Below, one piece after another: positions 56,666 through 64,000 of a stretch of DNA of 64,000 bases (positions within the stretch are counted from its first letter, which is position 1; the number at the start of each line of letters is the position of its first letter). The stretch comes from an uncultured Bacilli bacterium. GTDB lineage: Bacteria; Bacillota_I; Bacilli_A; RF39; UBA660. Made by a program: the position numbers and the translations under genes. The stretch is from positions 1-64,000 of the forward strand of contig CALVYA010000006.1 of assembly GCA_944371905.1 (NCBI GenBank), written 5' to 3'. The notes beneath the pieces were generated by a model that was given only the letters and a program-made list of their open reading frames with translations, ran no database searches and was not told where the DNA came from.

Positions 56666-56974
56666 CCTTATCACTCCCCCCATTAATACGAATAATTAAT
56701 ACAAATTCATTTTAACTTATCCTGTTGAAAAAATAAAGTAAAAACCGTAAAAAAAAGATATCAACAAGTAATCAACAGAGTTTTCAACAAAAAATGTGCA
56801 TAAATAATAAGAAAAAAATTACTTTTTCACATTTTCCACAAATTTTTATTCATAACTATGAATAATGTTATCCACAAGTATGTTAATTTTGTTGATAACT
56901 ATTTTTAAAATGAATTGACAAATATGATAATTCTTTATTATAATAGGGTAGATTTTAGTTTGGAGGTGGAATGA
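56666..56974. other. replication origin oriC, upstream part
   Basis: About 310 bp without a gene between divergent dnaA and rpmH. DnaA boxes: TTATCCACA perfect at 56868-56876, TTTTCCACA 56832-56840, and in reverse TGTGCATAA 56795-56803 and TGTTGATAA 56890-56898. More degenerate CAACA-type copies lie at about 56757-56790. With the dnaA-dnaN gap this makes a bipartite origin as in B. subtilis. Strand polarity of genes flips here, as expected. Confidence 0.85.
56915..56944 (+). promoter_or_regulatory. sigma-A promoter of rpmH
   Basis: -35 TTGACA (56915-56920), 18-bp spacer, -10 TATAAT (56939-56944); both hexamers are perfect consensus. Confidence 0.85.
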
Positions 56975-57094
56975 ATGAAAAGGACTTATCAACCAAATAA
57001 TAGAAAAAAAGCTAAAAAGCAAGGATTTTTTGCTAGAATGGAAACAGATATTATTAATAAAAGAAGAAAAAAAGGACGTAAAAAACTTGTATAA
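56975..57094 (+). CDS. rpmH: 50S ribosomal protein L34 (shortened)
   Basis: Found by reading the gap between oriC and rnpA. The protein is 39 aa, opening [12 protein letters not shown] and ending [10 protein letters not shown], clearly L34. Most L34 proteins have 44 aa and a GR-containing segment before the last RR-KGR; here METDIIN leads straight into KRRKKGR, so about four residues with the conserved GR are missing. GGAGG lies 8 nt before the ATG. The gene is intact and in frame. Confidence 0.93.
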   Translation: MKRTYQPNNRKKAKKQGFFARMETDIINKRRKKGRKKLV

Positions 57095-57100
57095 ATAGTT

Positions 57101-57123
57101 CCACTGGTAACAGTGGCTTTTTT
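57101..57123 (+). terminator. terminator after rpmH
   Basis: A 6-bp GC-rich perfect stem CCACTG/CAGTGG with loop GTAA, followed by CTTTTTTG. It lies only 30 bp before rnpA, so part of the transcript may stop here. Confidence 0.85.
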
Positions 57124-57152
57124 GTTATATACTGTGTATGGAGATGTGTGTT

Positions 57153-57512
57153 ATGAAAAAAGTAAATATAGTGAAAGAAAATAAAGATTTTTCTAGAATT
57201 ATAAATAATGGAAAAAAATGTTGGAATGATGTTTTTTCTATATATTATAGTATGAATGATAAAGAAAATTATAGATTTGGTATTTCTGTAAGTAAAAAAA
57301 TAGGAAATGCTGTAACTAGAAATAAAATAAAAAGACAAATGAGAAATATCGTGGATAAGTACAAAAATATCTACCCAAACAATCAAGATTATATTATAAT
57401 AATAAGGAAGAACTACATTAATTTAACTTTTTATGAAGTAAGAGATAAATATATTGAATTAATGAAAAAAATAACGCACATAAAGGAGAAAAAAGATGAA
57501 GAAAAAAAATAA
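57153..57512 (+). CDS. rnpA: ribonuclease P protein component
   Basis: Protein subunit of RNase P, which matures tRNA 5' ends. RNP motif GISVSKKIGNAVTRNKIKRQ is present; the N-terminal KENKDFSRIINNGKK is typical. The ATG at 57153 gives 119 aa and has GGAG 9 nt upstream; the frame continues back to 57138. It overlaps yidC by 17 nt. Rich in Lys, as usual. Confidence 0.96.
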   Translation: MKKVNIVKENKDFSRIINNGKKCWNDVFSIYYSMNDKENYRFGISVSKKIGNAVTRNKIKRQMRNIVDKYKNIYPNNQDYIIIIRKNYINLTFYEVRDKYIELMKKITHIKEKKDEEKK

Positions 57513-58431
57513 TAAAATCAAAATAATAATATTAATTTTATTAGTATTATTTTCAACAGGATGTACCAAAGTATTAAAAGATCCTGAAGATAAAAAAGCT
57601 GTTACTAATCCTACTACAGGTCAAAGTTTAACCGAGAATATATTATGTCAGCCAGAAGATGAAGAAACTATAAAAGCTTATGAGAAATATAAAGATATTG
57701 TAGATATTTCTAAATTGCCAACATGTCAAAATTTTCAAATTAACTCAGGTGGATATGAAGGATTATGGGATAGTATTTTTGTAAAACCATTAGCTTGGGT
57801 AATTATTCAAATAGGTAATTTTGTAAAAAGTTATGGATTATCATTGATTATTACTAGTTTGTTAATTAGATTAATAGCTTTTCCTATTACTAAGAAAACA
57901 GCTATCCAATCAGAATTGATCAGTAAAGCTAAACCAGAGTTAGATAAATTAGAAAAAAAATACAAAGATAAAACAGATCAAGCTTCGCTTATGAAGAAAA
58001 GTCAAGAAATGACTATGATTTATAAGAAATATAACATAAATCCAGTTGCTGGATGTTTATATGCATTTTTACAGATTCCTTTATTTATAGCATTTTTAGA
58101 AGCAATTAACAGAGTGCCAGCAATTTTTGAAGAAAAGTTTATTGGATTTCAATTAGGAACAACTCCTTTAGTAGGATTACAAAATGATAATTTTATATAT
58201 ATAATTATTATTGTTTTAGTTGGATTATCTACTTACTTCTCATTTAAATTGAATTCAACCGCAACCGATATCAACGGTCAATCTAGTATGATTAATAAAG
58301 TTATGGTATTAACAATAGTATTTATGTCATTATTCATGTCATCTGCATTAGGCATTTATTGGATAACAACAAATCTATTTACTATAGGACAAAATTTATT
58401 AGTTAAAAGGAGTAAAGCGTTAAATGGATAA
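57496..58431 (+). CDS. yidC: membrane protein insertase YidC (SpoIIIJ-type lipoprotein)
   Basis: Inserts membrane proteins, alone or with Sec. A lipoprotein signal ends in LFSTGC (Cys23). The 60KD_IMP domain starts near 90 with VIIQIGNFVKSYGLSLIITS, FPITKKTAIQS and the hydrophobic groove parts LQIPLFIAFLEAINR and ALGIYWITTNLFT. 311 aa with about five membrane helices. It follows rnpA and precedes jag, the standard order. Confidence 0.95.
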   Translation: MKKKNNKIKIIILILLVLFSTGCTKVLKDPEDKKAVTNPTTGQSLTENILCQPEDEETIKAYEKYKDIVDISKLPTCQNFQINSGGYEGLWDSIFVKPLAWVIIQIGNFVKSYGLSLIITSLLIRLIAFPITKKTAIQSELISKAKPELDKLEKKYKDKTDQASLMKKSQEMTMIYKKYNINPVAGCLYAFLQIPLFIAFLEAINRVPAIFEEKFIGFQLGTTPLVGLQNDNFIYIIIIVLVGLSTYFSFKLNSTATDINGQSSMINKVMVLTIVFMSLFMSSALGIYWITTNLFTIGQNLLVKRSKALNG

Positions 58432-59032
58432 GTATGTATATAATGGAAAAACAAAAGAAGAAGCACTAGAAAAAGCATTAAATGATTTAAATGTTTTAGA
58501 AAAAGAAGTTTTGATAAAAGACAAAGAACAAAAAGTAGGTTTATTTAAAAATAAGCGTATTGATTTAGAAGTCATTAAGAAAAATGATATAATTGAAGAA
58601 TTAAAAAAATTTATAAAAAATATAACTAAATTAATGGGAATTGAAGTAAATATAGAACAAAAAATTAGAAACGATGATGTTACTATTACATTATATAGTG
58701 ATAATAATAATATTCTGATAGGAAAAAATGGACGAACATTAGAAGCAATTAGTATGGTAGCTAAACAATATATTTATAATGAAACGGGATATAATTTTAG
58801 ATTTTTATTAGATGTTGGAGAATATAAATTAAAACATCAAAAAAATATTGAATATTTAGCTAAAAAAATAGCTAAAGAAGTAGCTACTACTAAAATAGAA
58901 GCTAAATTAGATCCAATGAATTCATACGAAAGAAGAATTGTTCATAGTGTTTTATCTGATAATGATAAAGTATATACAGAAAGTATGGGAGAAGAACCAA
59001 ATAGGGCGGTAGTAATTAAACCAAGAGATTAA
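58424..59032 (+). CDS. jag: RNA-binding protein Jag (KhpB)
   Basis: RNA-binding regulator linked to cell-shape and wall homeostasis. Jag-N domain (about 1-50), KH domain with ILIGKNGRTLEAI near 97-109, and R3H domain with DPMNSYERRIVHSVLS near 164-179. 202 aa. It overlaps yidC by 8 nt. Confidence 0.95.
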   Translation: MDKYVYNGKTKEEALEKALNDLNVLEKEVLIKDKEQKVGLFKNKRIDLEVIKKNDIIEELKKFIKNITKLMGIEVNIEQKIRNDDVTITLYSDNNNILIGKNGRTLEAISMVAKQYIYNETGYNFRFLLDVGEYKLKHQKNIEYLAKKIAKEVATTKIEAKLDPMNSYERRIVHSVLSDNDKVYTESMGEEPNRAVVIKPRD

Positions 59033-59046
59033 TATCTCTTTTTTTC
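59023..59046 (+). terminator. terminator of rnpA-yidC-jag
   Basis: A 7-bp stem AAGAGAT/ATCTCTT with a 4-nt loop, followed by TTTTT, overlapping the jag stop. Confidence 0.85.
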
Positions 59047-59073
59047 TTGAAATACTTGAAAAAATGATAAATA

Positions 59074-59082
59074 TGTTATAAT
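59074..59082 (+). promoter_or_regulatory. extended -10 promoter of mnmE-mnmG-rsmG
   Basis: TGTTATAAT, an extended -10 with a perfect TATAAT, about 28 bp before the mnmE ATG; TTGAAA lies upstream at short spacing. Confidence 0.6.
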
Positions 59083-59109
59083 CTATATAAGCAAAAAAGG
59101 GGTGATATC

Positions 59110-60462
59110 ATGAATGATACGATTGCTGCTATATCTACTGCTTTGGGAGTAGGAGCTATTTCTATAGTAAGGCTTAGTGGAAAAGATGCTATATCTATTA
59201 CTAATTCTATTTTTAAAGGAAAAGATTTAAATAATGTTAATAGCCATACTATTAATTACGGTCATATCGTTGATAATGATAAAGTGATTGATGAGGTATT
59301 AGTTAGTATTATGAGATCACCTAAAACTTATACTTGTGAAGATATAGTTGAAATAAATTGTCATGGCGGAATCGCAACTACTAATAAAATTTTGGAGTTG
59401 GTTTTATTAAATGGGGCAAGATTAGCAGAGCCTGGAGAATTTACTAAAAGAGCTTTTTTAAATGGAAGAATCGATTTAATAGAAGCGGAATCTGTTATGG
59501 ATTTAATTGATGCTAAAACAGAAGAAGCTAGAAAATTGTCTATTAATCAATTGGAAGGAAAAGTAAGTACTATTATTCGTAATTTTAGACAAAAACTGTT
59601 GGAACTTTTAGCTAGTATTGAAGTAAATATAGATTATCCAGAATATGAAGATATTGAGGTTATTACTAATGAAAACATAAGAAAAGAAATTTCTAATATC
59701 AAAGAAGAATTAAATAAAATAATTATGGAGTCTGAAAATGGTAAAATTATAAAAAAAGGAATTAAAGTTGCAATAGTGGGTCGTCCTAACGTGGGAAAAA
59801 GTAGTATTTTAAATAGATTATTAAATGAAGAAAAAGCAATCGTTACGGATATTGAGGGAACTACAAGAGATATTGTTGAAGGAGAAGTAAGTATTTCAGG
59901 AATTCTATTTAGATTTGTTGATACTGCTGGAATCCGAGAAGCAAAAGATTTAGCAGAAAAAATTGGAATAGAGCGTAGTAAAAATGAAATTTTTAATTCT
60001 GATTTAGTTTTAATGGTTTTAAATAATAATGAAAACATAAAAGAAGAAGATAAAAATTTGATTAACAAATTACCAAAAAATTCTTTAATTGTTATTAATA
60101 AAAATGATTTATGTTCTAATATAGATACTGAATTTTTAAAAGATCGTGATGTTATATATATCGATACAGTCAATATAGATGGTATTGAACCATTAAAGAA
60201 TAAATTAATTGAGATGTTTAATTTGGAGAAAATAAATAATAGTGACTATACTTATATGAGTAATGCTAGACAAATATCTTTAGCAAAGGAAGCCTATAAT
60301 ATAATTAATGATGTAGAATTAGGTTTAAAAAATGAAGTACCAACGGATTTAATAGAAATAGATATTAAACGTATATGGGAAAAACTAGGTGAAATATTGG
60401 GAGAAAGTTATTCAGAGGAATTAATTGATCAGTTATTTACTCAGTTTTGTCTTGGAAAATAG
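59110..60462 (+). CDS. mnmE: tRNA modification GTPase MnmE
   Basis: With MnmG it makes the cmnm5 modification at U34 of several tRNAs. N-terminal formyl-THF-binding domain (MNDTIAAISTALGVGAISIV), G domain with GRPNVGKSSILNRLL (G1), EGTTRDIVEG (G2), DTAGIRE (G3) and NKND (G4), and the C-terminal FCLGK with its catalytic Cys. 450 aa. It lies 12 bp before mnmG. Confidence 0.97.
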   Translation: MNDTIAAISTALGVGAISIVRLSGKDAISITNSIFKGKDLNNVNSHTINYGHIVDNDKVIDEVLVSIMRSPKTYTCEDIVEINCHGGIATTNKILELVLLNGARLAEPGEFTKRAFLNGRIDLIEAESVMDLIDAKTEEARKLSINQLEGKVSTIIRNFRQKLLELLASIEVNIDYPEYEDIEVITNENIRKEISNIKEELNKIIMESENGKIIKKGIKVAIVGRPNVGKSSILNRLLNEEKAIVTDIEGTTRDIVEGEVSISGILFRFVDTAGIREAKDLAEKIGIERSKNEIFNSDLVLMVLNNNENIKEEDKNLINKLPKNSLIVINKNDLCSNIDTEFLKDRDVIYIDTVNIDGIEPLKNKLIEMFNLEKINNSDYTYMSNARQISLAKEAYNIINDVELGLKNEVPTDLIEIDIKRIWEKLGEILGESYSEELIDQLFTQFCLGK

Positions 60463-60474
60463 GAAGTGATAAAT

Positions 60475-62343
60475 ATGAAATTTGATGTTATTGTCGTAGG
60501 AGGAGGTCATGCTGGATGTGAAGCTTGTTTAGCATGTGCTAGAAAAAATAAAAAGACTCTTCTTATCACTAGTAATAAAGAAAATATTGCGGATATGCCA
60601 TGTAATCCTTCTATAGGAGGACCAGCTAAAGGTATTGTCGTTCGTGAAATCTCTGCTTTAGGTGGAGAAATGGCTAATAATATTGATAAAAGTTTTTTGC
60701 AAATGAAAATGTTAAATACGAAAAAAGGCCCTGCAGTAAGAGCTTTAAGAGCACAAGCAGATAAAATAAGTTATAAACAAGAAATGATAAAAACTTTAGA
60801 AAGTACTCCAAACTTGACTATTATGGAAGGAATGGTTGAAGATTTAATTATTGAAAATAATACTATAAAAGGAATCGTACTAGAGGATAACAGTAAAATT
60901 TTTTCTAATTGTGTAATTCTTACTACAGGAACTTATTTAAAAGGAGTTATTTTATACGGATCAACTAAAATAGAAAGTGGTCCACATGAGGAAAGACCTT
61001 CTAAATTTTTAAGTGATAATTTAAAAAAATTAGGATTTAAAATAAAAAGATTAAAAACTGGCACACCTCCTAGAATAGAGAAGAGTAGTATTGATTTTAG
61101 CAAAGCTGTTTTACAACCAGGAGATTGTGAAAAACATTATTTTTCTTTCTTTAATAATCAAGATTATAATGTAGATGACCAGTTACCTTGTTATTTAATA
61201 TATACTACTCCATTGACTCATCAAATAATAAAAGAAAACTTATCAAAGTCTAGTATGTATGGAGGATATGTAGAAGGTATTGGTCCTAGATATTGTCCTT
61301 CGATCGAAGATAAAATAGTAAGATTTGCTGATAAAGAACGTCATCAATTATTTTTAGAACCTGAAAGTATATATTACGACGATATCTACATTCAAGGTTT
61401 TTCAACTAGTATGCCACATGATGTTCAAGAAAGAATGGTTCATAGTTTGCCTGGACTTGAAAATGCAATCATAAATAAATATGCTTATGCTATTGAGTAT
61501 GATGCAATAGATTCTACACAGTTAAAACCTACTTTGGAGACAAAATTAATAAAAAATTTGTATACTGCTGGTCAAATTAATGGTACTAGTGGATATGAAG
61601 AAGCTGCATGTCAAGGATTAATGGCCGCTATCAATGTTTGTTTAAAGTTAGATAATAAGGAACCCTTAATTTTAAAAAGAAATGAAGCTTATATTGGAGT
61701 ACTTATTGATGATTTAATTACAAAAGGTGTTATTGATCCTTATCGTTTGTTAACATCACGAGCTGAATATAGATTATTATTAAGACATGATAATGCTGAT
61801 TTAAGATTAATGGATTATGGATATCAAGTAGGGTTAATAAGTGAAGAAGATTATCGTTTATTTTGTGAAAAAAGAGATAGCATTAATAAATTGTTACAAA
61901 ATTTAAAAAATTATCTTCTAAATCCTACTATAGAAAATAATAAGTTTTTAACTAGCATAGGAACTCAAGAAATAGTTACAACGACATCCTTATATGACTT
62001 ATTAAAAAGACCAGAAATAGAAATTAATCAATTTAAAGATTTGATTGATCTAAACTATACTAATGAAGTATTAGAACAAGTGACTATTAATGTTAAATAT
62101 GAAGGGTACATAAAAAAAGCTAATAAGGAAGCTTTAAAAATGTTAGAATATGAAAATATAAAGATACCAGAGGGGATTGATTATAATTTAGTTCATAATA
62201 TTGCAAAAGAAGCAAAACAAAAATTAAGCGAAATAAGACCAACTTCTATTGGTCAAGCTATGAGAATTAGTGGAGTAAATCCTGCTGATATTACTATGTT
62301 AATGGTTTATTTGAAAAGGAATAAGGTCAATGAAGAGAGATGA
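60475..62343 (+). CDS. mnmG: tRNA uridine 5-carboxymethylaminomethyl enzyme MnmG
   Basis: FAD-dependent partner of MnmE. Dinucleotide motif VIVVGGGHAGCEACLACAR near 6-24, GPAKGIVVREISALGG, the Cys-containing DMPCNPSIGGPAKG, and the C-terminal INPADITMLMVYLK form. I start at 60475 because AGGAAG precedes it by 8 nt; the frame opens with GTG at 60466. The resulting 622 aa is normal. It overlaps rsmG by 14 nt. Confidence 0.97.
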   Translation: MKFDVIVVGGGHAGCEACLACARKNKKTLLITSNKENIADMPCNPSIGGPAKGIVVREISALGGEMANNIDKSFLQMKMLNTKKGPAVRALRAQADKISYKQEMIKTLESTPNLTIMEGMVEDLIIENNTIKGIVLEDNSKIFSNCVILTTGTYLKGVILYGSTKIESGPHEERPSKFLSDNLKKLGFKIKRLKTGTPPRIEKSSIDFSKAVLQPGDCEKHYFSFFNNQDYNVDDQLPCYLIYTTPLTHQIIKENLSKSSMYGGYVEGIGPRYCPSIEDKIVRFADKERHQLFLEPESIYYDDIYIQGFSTSMPHDVQERMVHSLPGLENAIINKYAYAIEYDAIDSTQLKPTLETKLIKNLYTAGQINGTSGYEEAACQGLMAAINVCLKLDNKEPLILKRNEAYIGVLIDDLITKGVIDPYRLLTSRAEYRLLLRHDNADLRLMDYGYQVGLISEEDYRLFCEKRDSINKLLQNLKNYLLNPTIENNKFLTSIGTQEIVTTTSLYDLLKRPEIEINQFKDLIDLNYTNEVLEQVTINVKYEGYIKKANKEALKMLEYENIKIPEGIDYNLVHNIAKEAKQKLSEIRPTSIGQAMRISGVNPADITMLMVYLKRNKVNEER

Positions 62344-63034
62344 GTTTTTAAAAGAGATAGATAAATTAGGTATTACTCTTAATGAGAGACAGCTAAATCA
62401 ACTAGAGAAGTTTTATAAATTATTAATTGAATGGAATCAAAAAATTAATTTGACAACTATTATTTCTGAAGAAGAAGTTTATTTGAAACATTTTTATGAT
62501 AGTTTGACCTTAGTGAAAGAAATTAATTTAGATCAAAAATTAAAATTATGTGATGTAGGAAGTGGAGCAGGATTTCCGGGTATAGTTTTAAAAATTTGTT
62601 TTCCAAAATTAGAAATAGTTTTAGTTGAAGCACTACAAAAAAGAGTAAACTATTTAAATGACATCATAAAAAAAATAGGATTGACTGACATTATAGCGAT
62701 ACATGCTAGAATGGAAGACTTTTCAAGAGTTAATGAAGAAAAATTTGATATGATTACAGCAAGAGCGGTAGCTAATCTCAATGTTTTGTTGGAAATAAGT
62801 GTAAGAGCCTTAAAAATAAAAGGACAAATGATTTTTATGAAAGCAAATTGTGAAGAAGAAATTAATCATAGTAGACAAGCTTTAAATAAATTATCTTGTA
62901 ATATAGTTCATATAAATAAGTTTAAATTGCCCATAGAAAATAGTAAGAGAACAATAATTACTGTTGTAAAACAAGAAAAAACAAAGAACATTTATCCAAG
63001 AACTATTGATAAAATCAAAAAGAATCCATTGTAA
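62330..63034 (+). CDS. rsmG: 16S rRNA (guanine-527-N7)-methyltransferase
   Basis: GidB enzyme methylating G527 in 16S rRNA. SAM motif LCDVGSGAGFPGIVLKI near 75-91; N-terminal QKINLTTI and YLKHFYDSL are characteristic, with ITARAVANLNVLLE later. 234 aa. It ends the mnmE operon; a terminator follows and noc has its own promoter. Confidence 0.97.
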   Translation: MKRDEFLKEIDKLGITLNERQLNQLEKFYKLLIEWNQKINLTTIISEEEVYLKHFYDSLTLVKEINLDQKLKLCDVGSGAGFPGIVLKICFPKLEIVLVEALQKRVNYLNDIIKKIGLTDIIAIHARMEDFSRVNEEKFDMITARAVANLNVLLEISVRALKIKGQMIFMKANCEEEINHSRQALNKLSCNIVHINKFKLPIENSKRTIITVVKQEKTKNIYPRTIDKIKKNPL

Positions 63035-63070
63035 AAATATAGTTATGCAAATTATAACTATATTTTATTT
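63034..63070 (+). terminator. terminator of mnmE-mnmG-rsmG
   Basis: A 13-bp perfect stem (63034-63046 with 63054-63066, 7-nt loop) followed by ATTTTAATTTT. Confidence 0.8.
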
Positions 63071-63080
63071 TAATTTTACA

Positions 63081-63119
63081 TTGTAAAATATTGAAAAATA
63101 TTATATAATTTATTATAAA
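63081..63119 (+). promoter_or_regulatory. two overlapping sigma-A promoters of the Noc-like gene
   Basis: TTGTAA (63081-63086) with 17 bp to TATAAT (63104-63109), and TTGAAA (63091-63096) with 17 bp to TATAAA (63114-63119). Both could drive the gene at 63153. Confidence 0.65.
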
Positions 63120-63152
63120 GTAAGAAAGAATAAAGTAGGAGGGTATAAATAT

Positions 63153-64000
63153 ATGGAAAATGAAATAGTTTATTTATACTTAGATGATATTATACCTAAT
63201 AGATTTCAACCTCGTGAAGTTTTTGATGATAAAGCATTAAAAGAATTAGCAGTGTCCATTAGAGAACATGGTGTTATTCAACCAATTATTGTTAGAAAAA
63301 TAGGGACTAAATATGAAATAATTGCAGGAGAACGTCGTTATAAAGCTTCAACTATGGTAGGATTAACAAAAATTCCAGCTATAATTAGAAATCTTGATGA
63401 TAAAGAAAGTTCTAAAGTAGCTCTTATTGAAAATTTGCAAAGAAAAGACTTAACTGCTATAGAAGAAGCAAGAACATATCAAAAAATTTTAGATATTGAT
63501 AATATGACGCAAGAAGAATTAGCTAAAACTATGGGAAAATCTCAATCTGCGATTTCTAATAAATTGCGTTTATTAACTTTATCTAACAAAATACAAGACG
63601 CTTTATTGAATGAAAAAATATCAGAAAGACATGCTAGAGCTCTATTAAATGTTGATTCTGAAGAAGAACGTGATAGATTAACTGATTTAATTATTGAAAA
63701 ACGTCTTTCTGTTAAAGATTTAGAGAATTTAGTAAAAGAAGAACAAAAGAAAAAAGATGAGATTAAAACTTCATCGAGTGAAAAAGTAGAAAAAGAAGAT
63801 ACAGTAATTGATAATAGTAAAGTAGAAACTAAAAATAACGAAAATAATTATCCAAGAATTAAATTAGATGATCTTTTAAAAGATATTATTAAGGAAGAGG
63901 ATAAACCTTTAGAAAAAGAAAAAGATTCTGATATAGAAATGTTAGATTTATCAGAACCTGATGAAAATTATTATTCTTTTAAAGGATTAAAGGAAGTTAC
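63153..64000 (+). CDS. noc: Noc-like ParB-family DNA-binding protein (truncated by window end)
   Basis: 282 residues are visible; the frame is open at the edge. ParB N-terminal domain with the CTP-binding boxes GERRYK (59-64) and ENLQRKDL (93-100), then the DNA-binding HTH region around GKSQSAISNKLRLLTL (128-143) and SERHARALL (157-165). Gln131, Lys137 and Arg159 sit where Noc differs from ParB, which favours Noc. Position after rsmG also matches noc. The protein lacks Noc's N-terminal membrane-binding segment and has an acidic Lys/Glu-rich insert from about 195 onward. Confidence 0.85.
   Translation, partial: MENEIVYLYLDDIIPNRFQPREVFDDKALKELAVSIREHGVIQPIIVRKIGTKYEIIAGERRYKASTMVGLTKIPAIIRNLDDKESSKVALIENLQRKDLTAIEEARTYQKILDIDNMTQEELAKTMGKSQSAISNKLRLLTLSNKIQDALLNEKISERHARALLNVDSEEERDRLTDLIIEKRLSVKDLENLVKEEQKKKDEIKTSSSEKVEKEDTVIDNSKVETKNNENNYPRIKLDDLLKDIIKEEDKPLEKEKDSDIEMLDLSEPDENYYSFKGLKEV

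Noticed and set aside
57054-57386. 110-codon frame on - over rnpA
   Set aside because: Phe/Tyr/Ile-rich translation of the antisense of a Lys-rich gene, with no ribosome-binding site; a shadow.

Overview
The window looks like the replication-origin region of a very AT-rich, Gram-positive, spore-forming bacterium of the Bacilli. The evidence is a dnaA/dnaN/recF/gyrB/gyrA block, rpmH-rnpA-yidC-jag-mnmE-mnmG-rsmG running the other way, sporulation genes (spoIIID, spoIIQ, spoIIR, gerQ, yabP, yabQ, yabG, spoVG, spoVT, bofA), the RNA polymerase delta subunit, a ComK-family protein, and Noc/ParB sites. Gene order follows Bacillus subtilis closely but is condensed. A short, reduced-genome gut lineage (an Erysipelotrichia- or RF39-like Bacilli member) is my inference; no rRNA is present to test it.

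Layout. 1-1044: hibernation factor hpf and a cold-shock protein. 1272-4116: an agr-type quorum-sensing locus split into two convergent units, agrB-agrD on + and agrA-agrC on -. 4206-13426 (all -): wall and shape genes (a TagO/WecA-type transferase, mbl, murA), spoIIID, spoIIQ and spoIIR, and rpiB, rpmE, fba, mntP and prmC. 13426-17196: prfA, rpoE, argS and ywiB. 17295-20866 (mostly +): a class A PBP, gerQ and a LemA protein, with pduL on -. 20870-28365 (-): ung, an amino-acid carrier, rlmH, yycJ, a LysM-G5-M23 protein, dnaC, rplI and a stand-alone DHH phosphodiesterase in the gdpP position. 28482-34871 (-): yabQ, yabP, spoVG, veg, yabG, ksgA, a 3D-domain protein, tatD, metG and dut, the last two behind a methionine T-box. 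35139-46369 (-): spoVT, an unknown gene, then one long operon-like run mfd-pth-rsmI-trmN6-yaaT-holB-bofA-recR-ybaB-dnaX, listed from downstream to upstream. 46370-47295: a non-coding segment carrying three perfect Noc-type sites and three parS-type sites. 47296-56665 (-): tadA, SRP RNA, gyrA, gyrB, recF, comK, dnaN, dnaA. 56666-56974: oriC with DnaA boxes. 56975-64000 (+): rpmH to a Noc-like gene cut by the window end.

The two arms diverge from oriC, so almost every gene is co-directional with replication. Three layers connect: chromosome copying (dnaA, dnaN, dnaX, holB, gyrase), chromosome segregation and nucleoid occlusion (parS, Noc sites, Noc), and development (the agr peptide system, a ComK homologue beside dnaN, and the sporulation genes).

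Most unusual points: interleaved parS/Noc sites, including one inside the dnaX coding sequence; comK wedged between dnaN and recF with a three-unit 10-bp tandem repeat at its promoter; convergent agrBD/agrAC; dut placed between a Met T-box and metG; a soluble GdpP core; and an L34 protein missing a conserved segment. Starts were adjusted where a ribosome-binding site clearly favoured an internal codon. Promoters and terminators were found by eye only.
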